Source: Comamonadaceae bacterium (lineage in GTDB: Bacteria > Pseudomonadota > Gammaproteobacteria > Burkholderiales > Burkholderiaceae). Taken from it: a DNA stretch of 15,868 bases. This document shows, piece by piece, positions 4,928-13,816 of this stretch (the stretch's first letter is position 1; every line of letters begins with the position of its first letter). Where the stretch lies: contig CANNNH010000015.1 in NCBI GenBank assembly GCA_947505915.1, positions 1 through 15,868 of the forward strand, read 5' to 3'. The translations under genes and the position numbers were made by a program. The notes beneath the pieces are model-generated. The model had not been told where the DNA came from. It made no database searches and worked only from the letters and a program-made list of their open reading frames with translations.

Positions 4928-5755
4928 TCATTTTTTGAGACGCTGGCCACCGGAAGCAACTCTATCAAGAAGCCAGCCTGCTGCGCAGAGGCCGAATGTC
5001 GCGGTCACTGTCACGACGGATCCGTAGCCGTGGCAATTGAGGCTGCCATCGCTGGCGGCGCCCTCGCCTGCTGCAGATTCGGCTGAATCAAGCACAGCAT
5101 CGGGCTGCATCACAGGCTCGCGGCTGAACACGCAGGCCACGCCGACGCGACCTGTTCGAGAGGCACCATGTGACTTGCGCAAGCGGTAGCGCAGTTGTGC
5201 AAGCAATGGGTCGTGCGTGACCTCGGACAAATCTTCAATTTCGACACGGTGCGCGTGCCGCTTGCCGCCGGCCGCACCTGCAGCAATAAAGTGCGCACCC
5301 TGCTCAAGCGCCCAGGCGGCCATGGCGGTTTTGGCGCGCACCTGGTCACAGGCATCGAATACCGCCAGGGGCATGTCTTTGCTCAGCTGAATGCCGGCAA
5401 TTTGCGGCCAGTTGTCAGCGTCTACGAATTCGTCTACAGCATGAACCTGGCACAGTGGGTTGATCAGCGCGATACGCTGGCGCATGGCCTCCACTTTGGA
5501 CTGGCCCACACTGGGCTCAATGGCATGCACCTGCCGGTTGATGTTGGACTCGGCGATATGGTCCAGGTCAATCAGCGTGAGTCTGGCCAAGCCGCTGCGG
5601 GCCAGTGCCTCTGCCGCCCAGGAACCAACGCCACCCAAACCGACCACCACGGCGTGCGCGCTGCTAATGCGCTGTGCGCCTTGAGCGCCATACAAGCGGG
5701 CCAGACCGCTGAACCGGCGCTCAATGTCTGTAGTCTCGGGCTGGCGCCCGCTCAT
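4928..5755 (-). CDS. tcdA: tRNA threonylcarbamoyladenosine dehydratase TcdA (CsdL/YgdL)
   Basis: An E1/ThiF-like, ATP-dependent enzyme that cyclises t6A to ct6A at position 37 of ANN-decoding tRNAs. The product is 275 residues, close to the 268 of E. coli. After RRFSGLARLYG the Rossmann nucleotide loop GLGGVGSW is at residues 39-46, then LTLIDLDHIAESNINRQ. Further along are the FDACDQVRAKTAMAAW segment and a C-terminal SLNCHGYGSVVTVTATFG, a signature of TcdA. The ATG at 5755 is preferred; its first base is the last base of the upstream transporter stop, so translation is coupled. Lysine tRNAs are known t6A substrates, and a tRNA-Lys gene follows just downstream, which may be coincidence. Confidence 0.92.
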   Translation of the reverse strand: MSGRQPETTDIERRFSGLARLYGAQGAQRISSAHAVVVGLGGVGSWAAEALARSGLARLTLIDLDHIAESNINRQVHAIEPSVGQSKVEAMRQRIALINPLCQVHAVDEFVDADNWPQIAGIQLSKDMPLAVFDACDQVRAKTAMAAWALEQGAHFIAAGAAGGKRHAHRVEIEDLSEVTHDPLLAQLRYRLRKSHGASRTGRVGVACVFSREPVMQPDAVLDSAESAAGEGAASDGSLNCHGYGSVVTVTATFGLCAAGWLLDRVASGGQRLKK

Positions 5756-6870
5756 CAAAGGCTGCGCTCAAGGCGCCACATCTGGTATTTGAGGCCGCCC
5801 ACAGCGCCGGCCAATATGGCCGCCAAGGCGACAAAACTGGTCAAGCTCAGCGTTGAAATACCCGACAAGCCCTGGCCAACCGTGCAGCCCATAGCGACCA
5901 CACCACCCACACCCATCAGCACAGCGCCCACCAGGTGATTGGCCGTGTCTTCAGTGCCGCCAAAGCCTTCCCAGCGAAAGGAGCGCGAAGCCAGTGCCTG
6001 CAGCAAAGAACCGGTCACCACGCCCACCACGGACATGATGCCGATGGTGATCACCTTGCTTTTGTCGCTGAAGAAAATTAACCAGTCCAGGCTGTAAGCC
6101 ACGGGCGCTACAAAACTCAGCGACTCTGCCCTGCCGGAGCTGGTAGCCAGAAAAACGGCCTCCAGCGTTTCAGGATGCTCTGCGACAAATCCCATATGGC
6201 CACTGAGCCACCACATGGCGGTGATGATGGCGCCGATGCCGATACCGGCCAATAGATTGTTTGCGTTTGCAAAATCACGCCCTGTCAGTGCCCAAACCAG
6301 TAAGCCCAGGCCCAACAGCAGCCCCAAAGCAAGCGCCGCGATGGAAGGATCAAAACCGGCGGCATTGGCCAGCCATTGGCCCAGGGTGGCAGGCTGTGCG
6401 AAGTCAATGGCCACACGGTCCACCGTGGCCACCCGCAGCACGGCAGTGATGCCCTTGAGTGTGGCAAAAGACGCAACACCCATCACGACAAACACCACCA
6501 GCGACTTGAGGTTGCCGCTGCCGATGCGCACCAGGGTCTTGCTGCCACAACCTGAGGCCAGCACCATGCCAAAGCCGAACATGATGCCGCCCACCAGCCC
6601 GGAGAGCCAGATAAAACGGTTAGAAGCGTAAAGTACTTTGTCGGCTTGCAGCAAGCCGGCAGCGGTCAAACCCGCAAAGCCCAGCATGGCCACACCGATG
6701 GCCAGGCCCCAAACGCGCATGCGGGTCCAGTCGCCCATGCTGACAATGTCGCTGACTGCCCCCATGGTGCAAAAATGCGTGCGCTGCACGATGAAACCGA
6801 AAAGGCAAGACAAGCCGAAAGCGGCCCACAAGAGCTGTGAATGAAGAGATTGAAGTGCAGCGATGTCCAT
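5755..6870 (-). CDS. YeeE/YedE (TsuA-type) thiosulfate/sulfur transport membrane protein
   Basis: A 371-residue polytopic inner-membrane protein of the YeeE/YedE family, whose characterised member TsuA takes up thiosulfate through conserved cysteines. The family marks are RTHFCTMGAVSD (Cys34), ASGCGSKTLVR (near residue 108) and MGCTVGQGLSG (near residue 326), plus many hydrophobic helices. The length is full size for the single-chain type. It overlaps tcdA by one base, so the two are probably co-expressed. No TusA-like or YeeD partner is adjacent. The substrate is inferred only from the family: thiosulfate is likely, and other sulfur or selenium forms are possible. Confidence 0.88.
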   Translation of the reverse strand: MDIAALQSLHSQLLWAAFGLSCLFGFIVQRTHFCTMGAVSDIVSMGDWTRMRVWGLAIGVAMLGFAGLTAAGLLQADKVLYASNRFIWLSGLVGGIMFGFGMVLASGCGSKTLVRIGSGNLKSLVVFVVMGVASFATLKGITAVLRVATVDRVAIDFAQPATLGQWLANAAGFDPSIAALALGLLLGLGLLVWALTGRDFANANNLLAGIGIGAIITAMWWLSGHMGFVAEHPETLEAVFLATSSGRAESLSFVAPVAYSLDWLIFFSDKSKVITIGIMSVVGVVTGSLLQALASRSFRWEGFGGTEDTANHLVGAVLMGVGGVVAMGCTVGQGLSGISTLSLTSFVALAAILAGAVGGLKYQMWRLERSL

Positions 6871-6880
6871 GCCGACATTT

Positions 6881-6905
6881 TAAAGCCGGAATAAGCAGGC
6901 CGGCT
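6881..6905 (-). terminator. weak terminator-like hairpin between cpoB and the YeeE/YedE gene
   Basis: AGCCGG/CCGGCT (6884-6889 with 6900-6905), six base pairs with a 10-base loop. On the minus strand it is followed by TTAAAA rather than a clear U-run. It starts right at the cpoB stop. It may only partly separate the tol-pal genes from the transporter gene. Confidence 0.4.
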
Positions 6906-7727
6906 CTACTTCAGTTTGGCCAGACGCGCCTTGGCCAAAGATGCTGCTTCGGATTCGGCATAAGCTTTGACCAATTCCTCCAGCGTTTTGCGGGAAGCTT
7001 TGGGGTCCTTGAGCTCCAACTGGCAGTTGGCAACCGACAGCAAGGCCTCGGGTGCGCGAAGGTGCGCAGGCGAAGCGCTGACCAGCGCCCTGTACTGGTT
7101 CAAAGCTTCTTTGTAATTGCGCTGGGAATAGTGCAAATTACCCAGCCAGAACAAAGCTGAGGGCTGGTAACCGCTAGAAGGGTAGCGGCGGACAAACTCG
7201 CTGAAAGCCGGCAATGCTTGCGCAAAATCACCCTTGCGCATGGTGGCCAGAGCGGCGTCGTACTCGCGGATTTCGGCCGGCGCAGCCATGAAATCCAGAC
7301 CATCCACGCTGACTTTAGAAGGCTCTAGCCGCTTGAGCCGGTCTTCAGTGCCTTGAACAATGTCTTTTTGAAACCGCTGCGCATCTGCCAGGTCACGGGC
7401 CAATTGCTCGTTTTTGCCGCGCGAGTTGGCCAGTTCACTGCGCAGAGTCTCGATCATGTTGGAGAGCTCCAGCAAACTGCGGCGCAATTGCGTGAGCTGG
7501 CCATTGACTTGCTCAATCGACACGGCATTTTCATCTTTGGTCGCGCGCAGCTGCTCAGCGCTTTGCTGCTGCATCTGGGCACTTTGCTGCTGCATCTGGT
7601 CGACCTTTTGGCGCAAATCCAAAATGGCACGGCGAGCTTCGTCATCTTCAAAAAGCCCGGCCTGGGCCGAGCTGATACAAAGACAACACACTGCCGCAAA
7701 GACAGCTCTCAAGGCAAAAATGGGCAT
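6906..7727 (-). CDS. cpoB: Tol-Pal system coordinator CpoB (YbgF)
   Basis: Periplasmic protein that links the Tol-Pal machine with peptidoglycan synthesis at the division site. From the ATG at 7727 it has 273 residues. A signal peptide ends SSAQA before GLFEDDEARR. A coiled-coil region follows, with heptad-like MQQQSAQMQQQSAEQ encoded by a 21-bp tandem duplication near 7561-7601; CpoB uses such a region for trimerisation. The C-terminal half (about residue 145 on) holds TPR-like repeats, for example ALFWLGNLHYSQRNYKEALNQY. An in-frame TTG at 7736 is a less likely start. It lies 26 bases behind pal, completing the usual tolB-pal-cpoB order. Confidence 0.92.
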   Translation of the reverse strand: MPIFALRAVFAAVCCLCISSAQAGLFEDDEARRAILDLRQKVDQMQQQSAQMQQQSAEQLRATKDENAVSIEQVNGQLTQLRRSLLELSNMIETLRSELANSRGKNEQLARDLADAQRFQKDIVQGTEDRLKRLEPSKVSVDGLDFMAAPAEIREYDAALATMRKGDFAQALPAFSEFVRRYPSSGYQPSALFWLGNLHYSQRNYKEALNQYRALVSASPAHLRAPEALLSVANCQLELKDPKASRKTLEELVKAYAESEAASLAKARLAKLK

Positions 7728-7753
7728 GGTTTGCAAAGCTTCAGTCCCCGGCT

Positions 7754-8308
7754 TCAGCGGTAGTTCACTTCAGCGCGGCGGTTACGGGCATAAGCCTCTT
7801 CAGTGCTGCCGGTCTGCGCAGGCTTTTCTTCGCCAAGACTAACGGCCTCAATCTGGCTTTCAGCGACGCCCAGCAAAGTCATCGAACGACGGACAGCTTC
7901 AGCGCGCTTTTGTCCCAGTGCGAGGTTGTACTCGCGGCCGCCACGCTCGTCTGTGTGGCCTTCAATGGCGATCTTGCGTGCCTTGTTGCTGGTCAAAAAG
8001 CGCGAGTGCGCATCCACCGCGGATTGAAACTCAGAGCGGACAGTGAAACTGTCGTAGTCAAAGTAAATCACGCGGGCAACGCCCGCAGGGCCGGCGCCAG
8101 CGCTGTCAGCACTGCGGATTTCAACGGGTGCGACGGCTCGGCCAGCAGCAACAGGCGCAGCAGCGGGAGCAGGAGTTGGACTTGCTGCGGTGGGTGCCCC
8201 GCTTCGATCCTCCACTGCAACGTCATTTAATTTGACGTTGGAGCCGCAACCCACAAGGGTGAGCGACAGGGTTAAAGCTGAAAGCAAGGAAAAGTGCACT
8301 CGTTTCAT
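7754..8308 (-). CDS. pal: peptidoglycan-associated lipoprotein Pal
   Basis: Outer-membrane lipoprotein that binds peptidoglycan and TolB and helps pull the outer membrane inward during division. The product is 184 residues. A lipoprotein signal peptide has the lipobox LVGC with Cys21 as lipidated residue. An Ala/Pro-rich linker (about residues 38-62) follows, then the OmpA-like domain with YFDYDSF, EGHTDERGGREYNLALGQKRA and YARNRRAEV, all family hallmarks. GAGAGG at 8314-8319 sits five bases before the ATG. Position between tolB and cpoB confirms the assignment. Confidence 0.96.
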   Translation of the reverse strand: MKRVHFSLLSALTLSLTLVGCGSNVKLNDVAVEDRSGAPTAASPTPAPAAAPVAAGRAVAPVEIRSADSAGAGPAGVARVIYFDYDSFTVRSEFQSAVDAHSRFLTSNKARKIAIEGHTDERGGREYNLALGQKRAEAVRRSMTLLGVAESQIEAVSLGEEKPAQTGSTEEAYARNRRAEVNYR

Positions 8309-8344
8309 AAAAACCTCTCAAAAAAGACCAAGAAAAACTTTGAC

Positions 8345-9652
8345 TCAACGCGTGAACGGTCCCCAGTCAGGCTCACGAATATCGCCGGCCGCACCCGTCA
8401 AACGGGCTTTGACTTTACCGTCCAGGGTACTTGTCATCAAGGCCTCGCGGCCTTGCTGCTGTGTAGCATACAAAATAAGCCGGCTGTTGGGTGCAAAGCT
8501 GGGGTTCTCATCGGCACTGGTGTCGGTGATGGATGTACTCACGCCACTGGCCAGGTCCATCACATGCAGCTTGAAGGCACCACCAATGCGCGAGATGTAA
8601 GCCATCCAGCGACCGTCAGGGCTCAGGGCCGGCGAAATGTTGTAATTGCCCGTGAAAGTCACGCGCTGCGGGTTGCTGCCGTTGGCCGCCATTTTGTAGA
8701 TCTGGGGCGCACCGCCGCGGTCACTGACAAAGTAAATGCTTTGACCATCCAGGGTGTACGTCGGCTCGGTGTCAATGCTGGAGGACTGGGTCAGCCGGCG
8801 CGGCTCGCTGCCGTTGACATCCATCGCATAAATCTGCGATCCACCATCGCGGCTCAGTGTGGCTACAAGTTGACGGCCGTCAGGTGCCCAGGCCGGGGCG
8901 CTGTTGGAGCCCTTGAAGTTGGCCAGCAAACGCCGCTTGCCGGTGGCCACATCGTGCGAATAAATGACCGGTTTACGTGACTCAAAGGACACATAGGCCA
9001 GTTGCGCACCCGTCGGCGACCAGGACGGCGAGATGATCGGCTCTGGGCTGATCAGCGCCGATTGTGCCCCCTCGCCGTCAGAGTCGGCAACCCACAAGTT
9101 AAAGCGCGTACCTGACTTGGTGACGTAAGCAATGCGGGTGGCAAAAATGCCTTTTTCACGCGTTAGCTTTTCGTAAATGAAATCAGCCACGCGGTGAGCA
9201 GCCAGTCGCAGGTCAGCGGCTGACACCACATGGGTTTGACCGCCCAAATCCTGGCTGCGAACCACGTCCCACAAACGCACACGCACATCAAAACGGCCAT
9301 CCGCCAAAGGCGTGATGCTACCGGTGGCCACAGAGTCAGCGCCGCGCTGGCGCCACATGCCGGCATCAAGCCGTGTGTTTTCATCGGCTTTCAGGCCTTC
9401 TGCGTCAACAGCTCGAAACATACCGCTGCGCTCTAGATCGGCTCGCAAAATCGCACTGATTTTTTGGGGCGCCTGCGCTTCGCCTGTAAAGAGCGGCAAG
9501 GCAATGGGCAACTGTGTCAATCCAACCCCGGAGACTTCAACCCGAAATTGCGCCCACGCCGGCATGGCAGTCAAGCCTAGCAGGCCGGCGGCAGAAATGG
9601 CCTTGAGTGCGGCGCGTCTTTCAAAATTGGCAAAACTCACATCATTTTTCAC
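8345..9652 (-). CDS. tolB: Tol-Pal system beta-propeller protein TolB
   Basis: Periplasmic protein of the Tol-Pal system that competes for Pal and is pulled by TolA. The mature part starts near QFRVEVSGVGLTQLPIA. The N-terminal domain (about 120 residues) is followed by six-bladed propeller repeats with the typical SPEPIISPSWSPTGAQLAYV and ALSPDGRWMAYISR style units, ending EPDWGPFTR. The start is uncertain. A GTG at 9652 gives a compact signal peptide, an ATG at 9685 adds 11 residues, and the frame stays open to 9736 with an odd Cys-rich stretch. The signal peptide contains ERRAALK before its hydrophobic core, resembling a Tat signal. tolQRA are not upstream; a divergent msbA is. Confidence 0.93.
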   Translation of the reverse strand: MKNDVSFANFERRAALKAISAAGLLGLTAMPAWAQFRVEVSGVGLTQLPIALPLFTGEAQAPQKISAILRADLERSGMFRAVDAEGLKADENTRLDAGMWRQRGADSVATGSITPLADGRFDVRVRLWDVVRSQDLGGQTHVVSAADLRLAAHRVADFIYEKLTREKGIFATRIAYVTKSGTRFNLWVADSDGEGAQSALISPEPIISPSWSPTGAQLAYVSFESRKPVIYSHDVATGKRRLLANFKGSNSAPAWAPDGRQLVATLSRDGGSQIYAMDVNGSEPRRLTQSSSIDTEPTYTLDGQSIYFVSDRGGAPQIYKMAANGSNPQRVTFTGNYNISPALSPDGRWMAYISRIGGAFKLHVMDLASGVSTSITDTSADENPSFAPNSRLILYATQQQGREALMTSTLDGKVKARLTGAAGDIREPDWGPFTR

Positions 9653-9736
9653 GTTGGCGGCCCGGGCTGTCGATGAACATTGCATTTTGCACTTTTTGCA
9701 GCAGTGCCAATAGTAACAAGTCAAGATGACACTCAT

Positions 9737-9860
9737 GCCGCGCTTTCATGGGCAAATACACCTAGTTTTGAAGGAAATCCGGCTTGGCTGAGGGCCGCGG
9801 AACATCCCTGATAATCCAATCCAACGCGCAAGCGCCAAGTTTTCTGGCGATCCAACCCGA
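9737..9860. other. divergent intergenic region between tolB and msbA
   Basis: These 124 bases separate the divergent tolB and msbA frames and must hold at least the msbA promoter. Candidate hexamers (TTGGCT near 9784 and GATAAT near 9810) are too far apart for a convincing sigma-70 promoter. I see no clear operator or riboswitch. Confidence 0.3.
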
Positions 9861-11693
9861 TTGGTTTCCTTTTTTATAAGCGCCTGGCTTTTGACTAAAC
9901 CTTCAACACCGCTTCAGACCCCTCTTCTGCGCAGCGCCAGCCTGCGCAGCAGTTTTAAAAGACTCTGGCCTTTTTTCAGTGCGTCTAAGTCAGGCTGGGC
10001 AGTGGCCATCGCAGCAACCGTGCTGGGTTCAGCGACTGAGCCGATGGTGCCGGCCTTGCTCAAGCCTTTGCTGGACCGCGGTTTCAAAGCAGACGGCAAC
10101 TTAGACATCTGGCTGGTCCCCTTTTTCCTGATGCTGCTGTTTGGTGCGCGTGGCTTGACGGCCTTTGTCGCCCAGTTCGGGCTGGCCAGGGTCACCAACC
10201 TGGGCTTGCAAAAACTGCGTGCAGCCATGTTTGACAAGCTGCTGAGTGCCAAGCTGGCGCTGTTCACCGATGAAAGCTCCAGCGCCATTGCCAACACGGT
10301 GGTGTACGAAGTGCAAAACGGCTCGCACCTGCTGGTCAACGCCGTCATGCGGCTGGCCCGCGATGTGTTAAGCGTGCTTGCACTCGTGGCCTACCTGCTC
10401 TACCTCAACTGGAAACTGACGCTGGTGGTCGGGCTGATGTTTCCGGCAGTTATCGTCGTTGTGCGTGTGCTGTCCAAACGACTTTACCGGCTGACCAAAG
10501 AAAGCCAGCGTGCCACCGACGAATTGGCCTATGTGGTCGAAGAAAACGTCCTGGCGCACCGGGACGTGCGGCTTCACGGAGCGCAGACTGTGCAAGCCGG
10601 GCGTTTTCATCTGCTCAGCGTTTCATTGCGCAACCTGTCGATGAAGTCAACTGTCACGCATGCCGGTATGAGCGCATTGACTCAGTTGATGGCGGCCGCA
10701 GCACTGTCGGCCGTGATTTCGATTGCCTTGATTCAAAGTGCCCAGGGCGCCACCACAGTAGGCAGCTTTGTGGCCTTCATCACCGCCATGCTGCTCTTGA
10801 TTGCGCCCATCAAAAGTCTGTCGGATGCGGCCACGCCGATCACGCGCGGCCTGGCTGCACTGGAGCGCGGCGTGCATTTGCTGGATTTGATCGAAGACGA
10901 AAGCAGCGGCAGTTTCAAGCTGGCGCGGGCCTCAGGCGATATCCGCTTTGAAGGCGTCACCCTGCGCTACAAGGACGATGCCGCAGCGGCGCTGGATGAG
11001 ATCAGCCTGCGCGTTCAACCTGGCGAAACGGTGGCCATAGTCGGCACCTCCGGCTCAGGAAAAAGCTCTTTGGTTAACTTGCTGCCGCGCTTTAGAGACC
11101 CTAATGCGGGTCAGATCCTGCTCGATGGAATTCCTCTGCAAGACTGGAACCTGGGTTCATTGCGATCGCAAATTGCATTTGTCAGCCAGCACGTAGTGAT
11201 GCTCAATGACTCCATTGCCAGTAATGTCGCACTCGGTCAGCAGCTAGACCGCCAGAAGGTGATCACTTGCCTGCAAGCGGCCAACCTCGAAAAATTCATT
11301 GCTGAATTGCCGCAAGGCATAGACACCTTATTGGGTCACAACGCCATGCAGTTGTCGGGCGGACAAAGGCAAAGGCTGGCCATCGCCCGTGCGCTGTACA
11401 AGGATGCGCCGATTTTGATTCTGGACGAGGCCACCTCGGCTTTGGACACAGAGTCAGAGCAGGCTGTGCAACAAGCGATTGAGCGTCTTACATTGAGCCG
11501 GACATCGCTGATCATTGCGCACCGCTTGTCAACCATCCAACACGCTGACCGCATCCTCATGCTCGATGGCGGCCGTTTGATTGAGTCCGGCACGCACGCT
11601 CAGTTGCTGGCTCAGGGCGGCGCTTACAGCCATCTTTACAAGCTGGGCTTTAACAACGATGACTCAAAAAGTCAAAGCAACACAATGTCGTAG
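9861..11693 (+). CDS. msbA: lipid A export ATP-binding/permease protein MsbA
   Basis: Homodimeric ABC flippase that moves lipid A-core across the inner membrane. The product is up to 610 residues. Six TM helices occupy roughly residues 45-345. The ATPase domain has Walker A GTSGSGKSS (about 394-402), the signature LSGGQRQRLAIARAL (about 498) and Walker B ILILDEATSALD (about 515-526), followed by the H-loop IIAHRLSTIQHADRI. The start is uncertain: the only candidates near the N-terminus are TTG codons (9861 or 9891), neither with a good Shine-Dalgarno, and the first in-frame ATG (about residue 62) lies within the transmembrane domain. The 3' end overlaps the convergent rng gene by 22 bp. MsbA is favoured over other exporters by length and style. 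Confidence 0.88.
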   Translation: MVSFFISAWLLTKPSTPLQTPLLRSASLRSSFKRLWPFFSASKSGWAVAIAATVLGSATEPMVPALLKPLLDRGFKADGNLDIWLVPFFLMLLFGARGLTAFVAQFGLARVTNLGLQKLRAAMFDKLLSAKLALFTDESSSAIANTVVYEVQNGSHLLVNAVMRLARDVLSVLALVAYLLYLNWKLTLVVGLMFPAVIVVVRVLSKRLYRLTKESQRATDELAYVVEENVLAHRDVRLHGAQTVQAGRFHLLSVSLRNLSMKSTVTHAGMSALTQLMAAAALSAVISIALIQSAQGATTVGSFVAFITAMLLLIAPIKSLSDAATPITRGLAALERGVHLLDLIEDESSGSFKLARASGDIRFEGVTLRYKDDAAAALDEISLRVQPGETVAIVGTSGSGKSSLVNLLPRFRDPNAGQILLDGIPLQDWNLGSLRSQIAFVSQHVVMLNDSIASNVALGQQLDRQKVITCLQAANLEKFIAELPQGIDTLLGHNAMQLSGGQRQRLAIARALYKDAPILILDEATSALDTESEQAVQQAIERLTLSRTSLIIAHRLSTIQHADRILMLDGGRLIESGTHAQLLAQGGAYSHLYKLGFNNDDSKSQSNTMS

Positions 11694-13162
11694 TGCTCTT
11701 GGGCCATGGCGGCTTCTGACTGCAGCGAAATCGGTTTGCCGATGAATTCACTCAAGCCCGCCAGATGCTGACTTTCCTCGTCTAAAAAGAGTTCTATCAC
11801 TTGAGGCGATGCCACCACCCGAAATTCACGCGGATTGAATTGCCGGGCTTCACGAAGTATTTCCCGCAAGATGTCGTAACTCACGCTGCGCGCCGTTTTG
11901 ACGATGCCCTTGCCAGTGCAAACACTGCAAGGCTCGCACAGCTGGTGAGACAGCGATTCACGCGTTCGCTTGCGCGTCATCTCAAGCAGCCCCAAGGCCG
12001 AAAAGCCATTGACTGTCGTCTTGATGCGATCACGTTCAAGCTGCTTTTTAAACTCGGCCAGCACCGTGTCACGGTGGTTGTCCCGCAGCATGTCGATGAA
12101 ATCCACAATGACAATACCGCCCAAGTTACGCAAACGCAGCTGCCTGGCAATGGCTTGCGCAGCCTCAAGGTTGGTCTTGAAGATGGTCTCTTCTAAATTG
12201 CGCGCCCCCACAAAACCACCGGTGTTCACATCCACCGTGGTCAAGGCTTCAGTCTGGTCCACAACCAGATAGCCGCCGGACTTGAGTTCAACGCGACGAC
12301 CGAGCGCACGGGCAATCTCTTCATCAATATTGAATAAATCAAATATCGGTCGCTCGCCTGTGTAAAGCTGTATTTTTGAAAGGGTTGCCGGCATGAACTC
12401 TTCTGCAAAAGCTTTTAATTGCTCAAATTGCTCGCGCGAGTCGACGCGAATCGACTGGGTTGCCTCAGAAGCCACGTCGCGCAGCACACGCTGCAGCAAG
12501 TTCAAGTCCTGGTGCAACACCGAGCCTGGCGGCAAGCGCAAGGAGGCTTCTTTGATGCGCGTCCATGTTTTGCGCAAATAGAAAATATCTTCACCAAGCT
12601 GTGTATCACTGGCGTCTTCTGCGTTGGTGCGCAAAATAAAGCCGCCGCCGGCTTCGCCGGCCAGCGCTTGCAGCCGTTCGCGCAATTCTTCGCGCAGCTT
12701 GGGCGCTATTTTTTGGGACACACCAATGTGTTGGTCTTGCGGCAGAAAAACCAGCAGCCGCCCTGCAATGCTGATTTGCGCAGTCAGACGGGCGCCCTTG
12801 GTGCCAATCGGGTCTTTGAGTACCTGCACCATGATGGCCTGACCGACAAAAAGTTGTCTTTCAATCGGTTCCGGCTGGCTGGCTGCAGGGGCATTTCCTT
12901 TGGCTGCTTCGTTCTCGGCGTGCCGTTGGTTGATGCTGCTCATCAAGTCTGCAACGTGCAAAAAGCCAGTGCGGTCCAGACCGATGTCAATGAAGGCGGA
13001 CTGCATGCCGGGCAAGACCCTCACCACCTTGCCCAGGTAGACGTTACCGACAAGGCCCCGCTCGAGCGAGCGCTCGACATGCAACTCTTGCACGGCACCG
13101 TGCTCCACCACGGCGACCCGGCTTTCCTGGGGGGACCAATTGATCAAAATTTCTTGCGGCAT
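11672..13162 (-). CDS. rng: ribonuclease G (Rng/CafA)
   Basis: Single-strand endoribonuclease that matures the 5' end of 16S rRNA and turns over some mRNAs. At 496 residues with no long C-terminal scaffold it is RNase G rather than RNase E. The N-terminus includes an S1 domain (GNVYLGKVVRVLPGMQSAFIDIG). The 5'-phosphate sensor segment GGFILRTNAEDAS and catalytic aspartates in VDVNTGGFVG (about residue 309) and IVDFIDM (about residue 352) follow. The zinc-link CEPCSVCTGKG is near 409. There is no Shine-Dalgarno before the ATG; a C6 run precedes it, so coupling to maf, which ends 12 bases upstream, is likely. Its 3' end overlaps msbA. Confidence 0.95.
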   Translation of the reverse strand: MPQEILINWSPQESRVAVVEHGAVQELHVERSLERGLVGNVYLGKVVRVLPGMQSAFIDIGLDRTGFLHVADLMSSINQRHAENEAAKGNAPAASQPEPIERQLFVGQAIMVQVLKDPIGTKGARLTAQISIAGRLLVFLPQDQHIGVSQKIAPKLREELRERLQALAGEAGGGFILRTNAEDASDTQLGEDIFYLRKTWTRIKEASLRLPPGSVLHQDLNLLQRVLRDVASEATQSIRVDSREQFEQLKAFAEEFMPATLSKIQLYTGERPIFDLFNIDEEIARALGRRVELKSGGYLVVDQTEALTTVDVNTGGFVGARNLEETIFKTNLEAAQAIARQLRLRNLGGIVIVDFIDMLRDNHRDTVLAEFKKQLERDRIKTTVNGFSALGLLEMTRKRTRESLSHQLCEPCSVCTGKGIVKTARSVSYDILREILREARQFNPREFRVVASPQVIELFLDEESQHLAGLSEFIGKPISLQSEAAMAQEHYDIVLL

Positions 13163-13174
13163 GGGGGGAATGAT

Positions 13175-13777
13175 TCAAATTTTCAAACCGGCAGCGCGCA
13201 AAATCTGCGCACTTTCGTACAAAGGCAAGCCCATGATGCCTGAATAGCTGCCGCTGATGTGCGTGATGTGCATGGCCGCTTGGCCCTGCACCGCATAAGC
13301 GCCGGCTTTGCCCATGGGCTCACCGGTGGCTACGTAAGCCTTGATCTGGGCAGTCGACATGGCAGCAAAACTGACGCTGGACACACTCAGGGCCTCGCGG
13401 GTCTGACGACCCTGCTGCACCGCCACTGCCGTGAGCACACGGTGCGTGCAGCCGGCCAGGGCAGCGAGCATGCGCCTGGCTTGGCTGAGATCTGCCGGCT
13501 TGCCGAAAATTTCACGCCCCAGAGCGACCGTGGTGTCCGAACACAGCACTGGCGCAGCAGGCAAGCCACGGCGCTTCATGCGCGCCACCGCCGCCTCCAA
13601 TTTAAGCCGGGTAACCCGCTGAACGTAAGCAGCAGGCGCCTCGCGCCCGTGAACGGCTTCCAAGGCTTCCGCGTCTTCGTCAGGGTCAGGTAAAAGCAAT
13701 TCAAACGCCACGCCGAGTTGTGCCAGCAACTGCGCACGGCGCGGACTCTGCGAAGCCAAGTAAATAAATTCAGGCAT
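13175..13777 (-). CDS. maf: Maf family nucleoside triphosphate pyrophosphatase
   Basis: House-cleaning enzyme that hydrolyses non-canonical or excess nucleoside triphosphates (dTTP/UTP or methylated forms depending on subgroup) to monophosphate and PPi. The 200-residue product from the ATG at 13777 opens with [17 protein letters not shown], the family N-terminal signature. [17 protein letters not shown] (catalytic aspartate region) and a C-terminal [15 protein letters not shown] follow. A longer frame from a TTG at 13831 would read through the intergenic repeat and is rejected. The subgroup is most likely YhdE-like (dTTP/UTP), judged from style only. It sits between rlmH and rng, as in related betaproteobacteria. 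Confidence 0.92.
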   Translation of the reverse strand: MPEFIYLASQSPRRAQLLAQLGVAFELLLPDPDEDAEALEAVHGREAPAAYVQRVTRLKLEAAVARMKRRGLPAAPVLCSDTTVALGREIFGKPADLSQARRMLAALAGCTHRVLTAVAVQQGRQTREALSVSSVSFAAMSTAQIKAYVATGEPMGKAGAYAVQGQAAMHITHISGSYSGIMGLPLYESAQILRAAGLKI

Positions 13778-13816
13778 AAAGGCTATTGTCAGGTCAGCGC
13801 AAGAGCCAGATTTCCC

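Noticed and set aside
5195..5938. 247-codon open frame antisense to tcdA and the transporter
   Set aside because: Spans the junction of two real coupled genes on the other strand and has no domain.
7561..7601. 21-bp tandem repeat as an independent element
   Set aside because: It is in frame inside cpoB and encodes two coiled-coil heptads, so it is ordinary coding repetition.
12419..13243. 274-codon open frame antisense to rng
   Set aside because: Fully opposite RNase G, no family motif, shadow composition.
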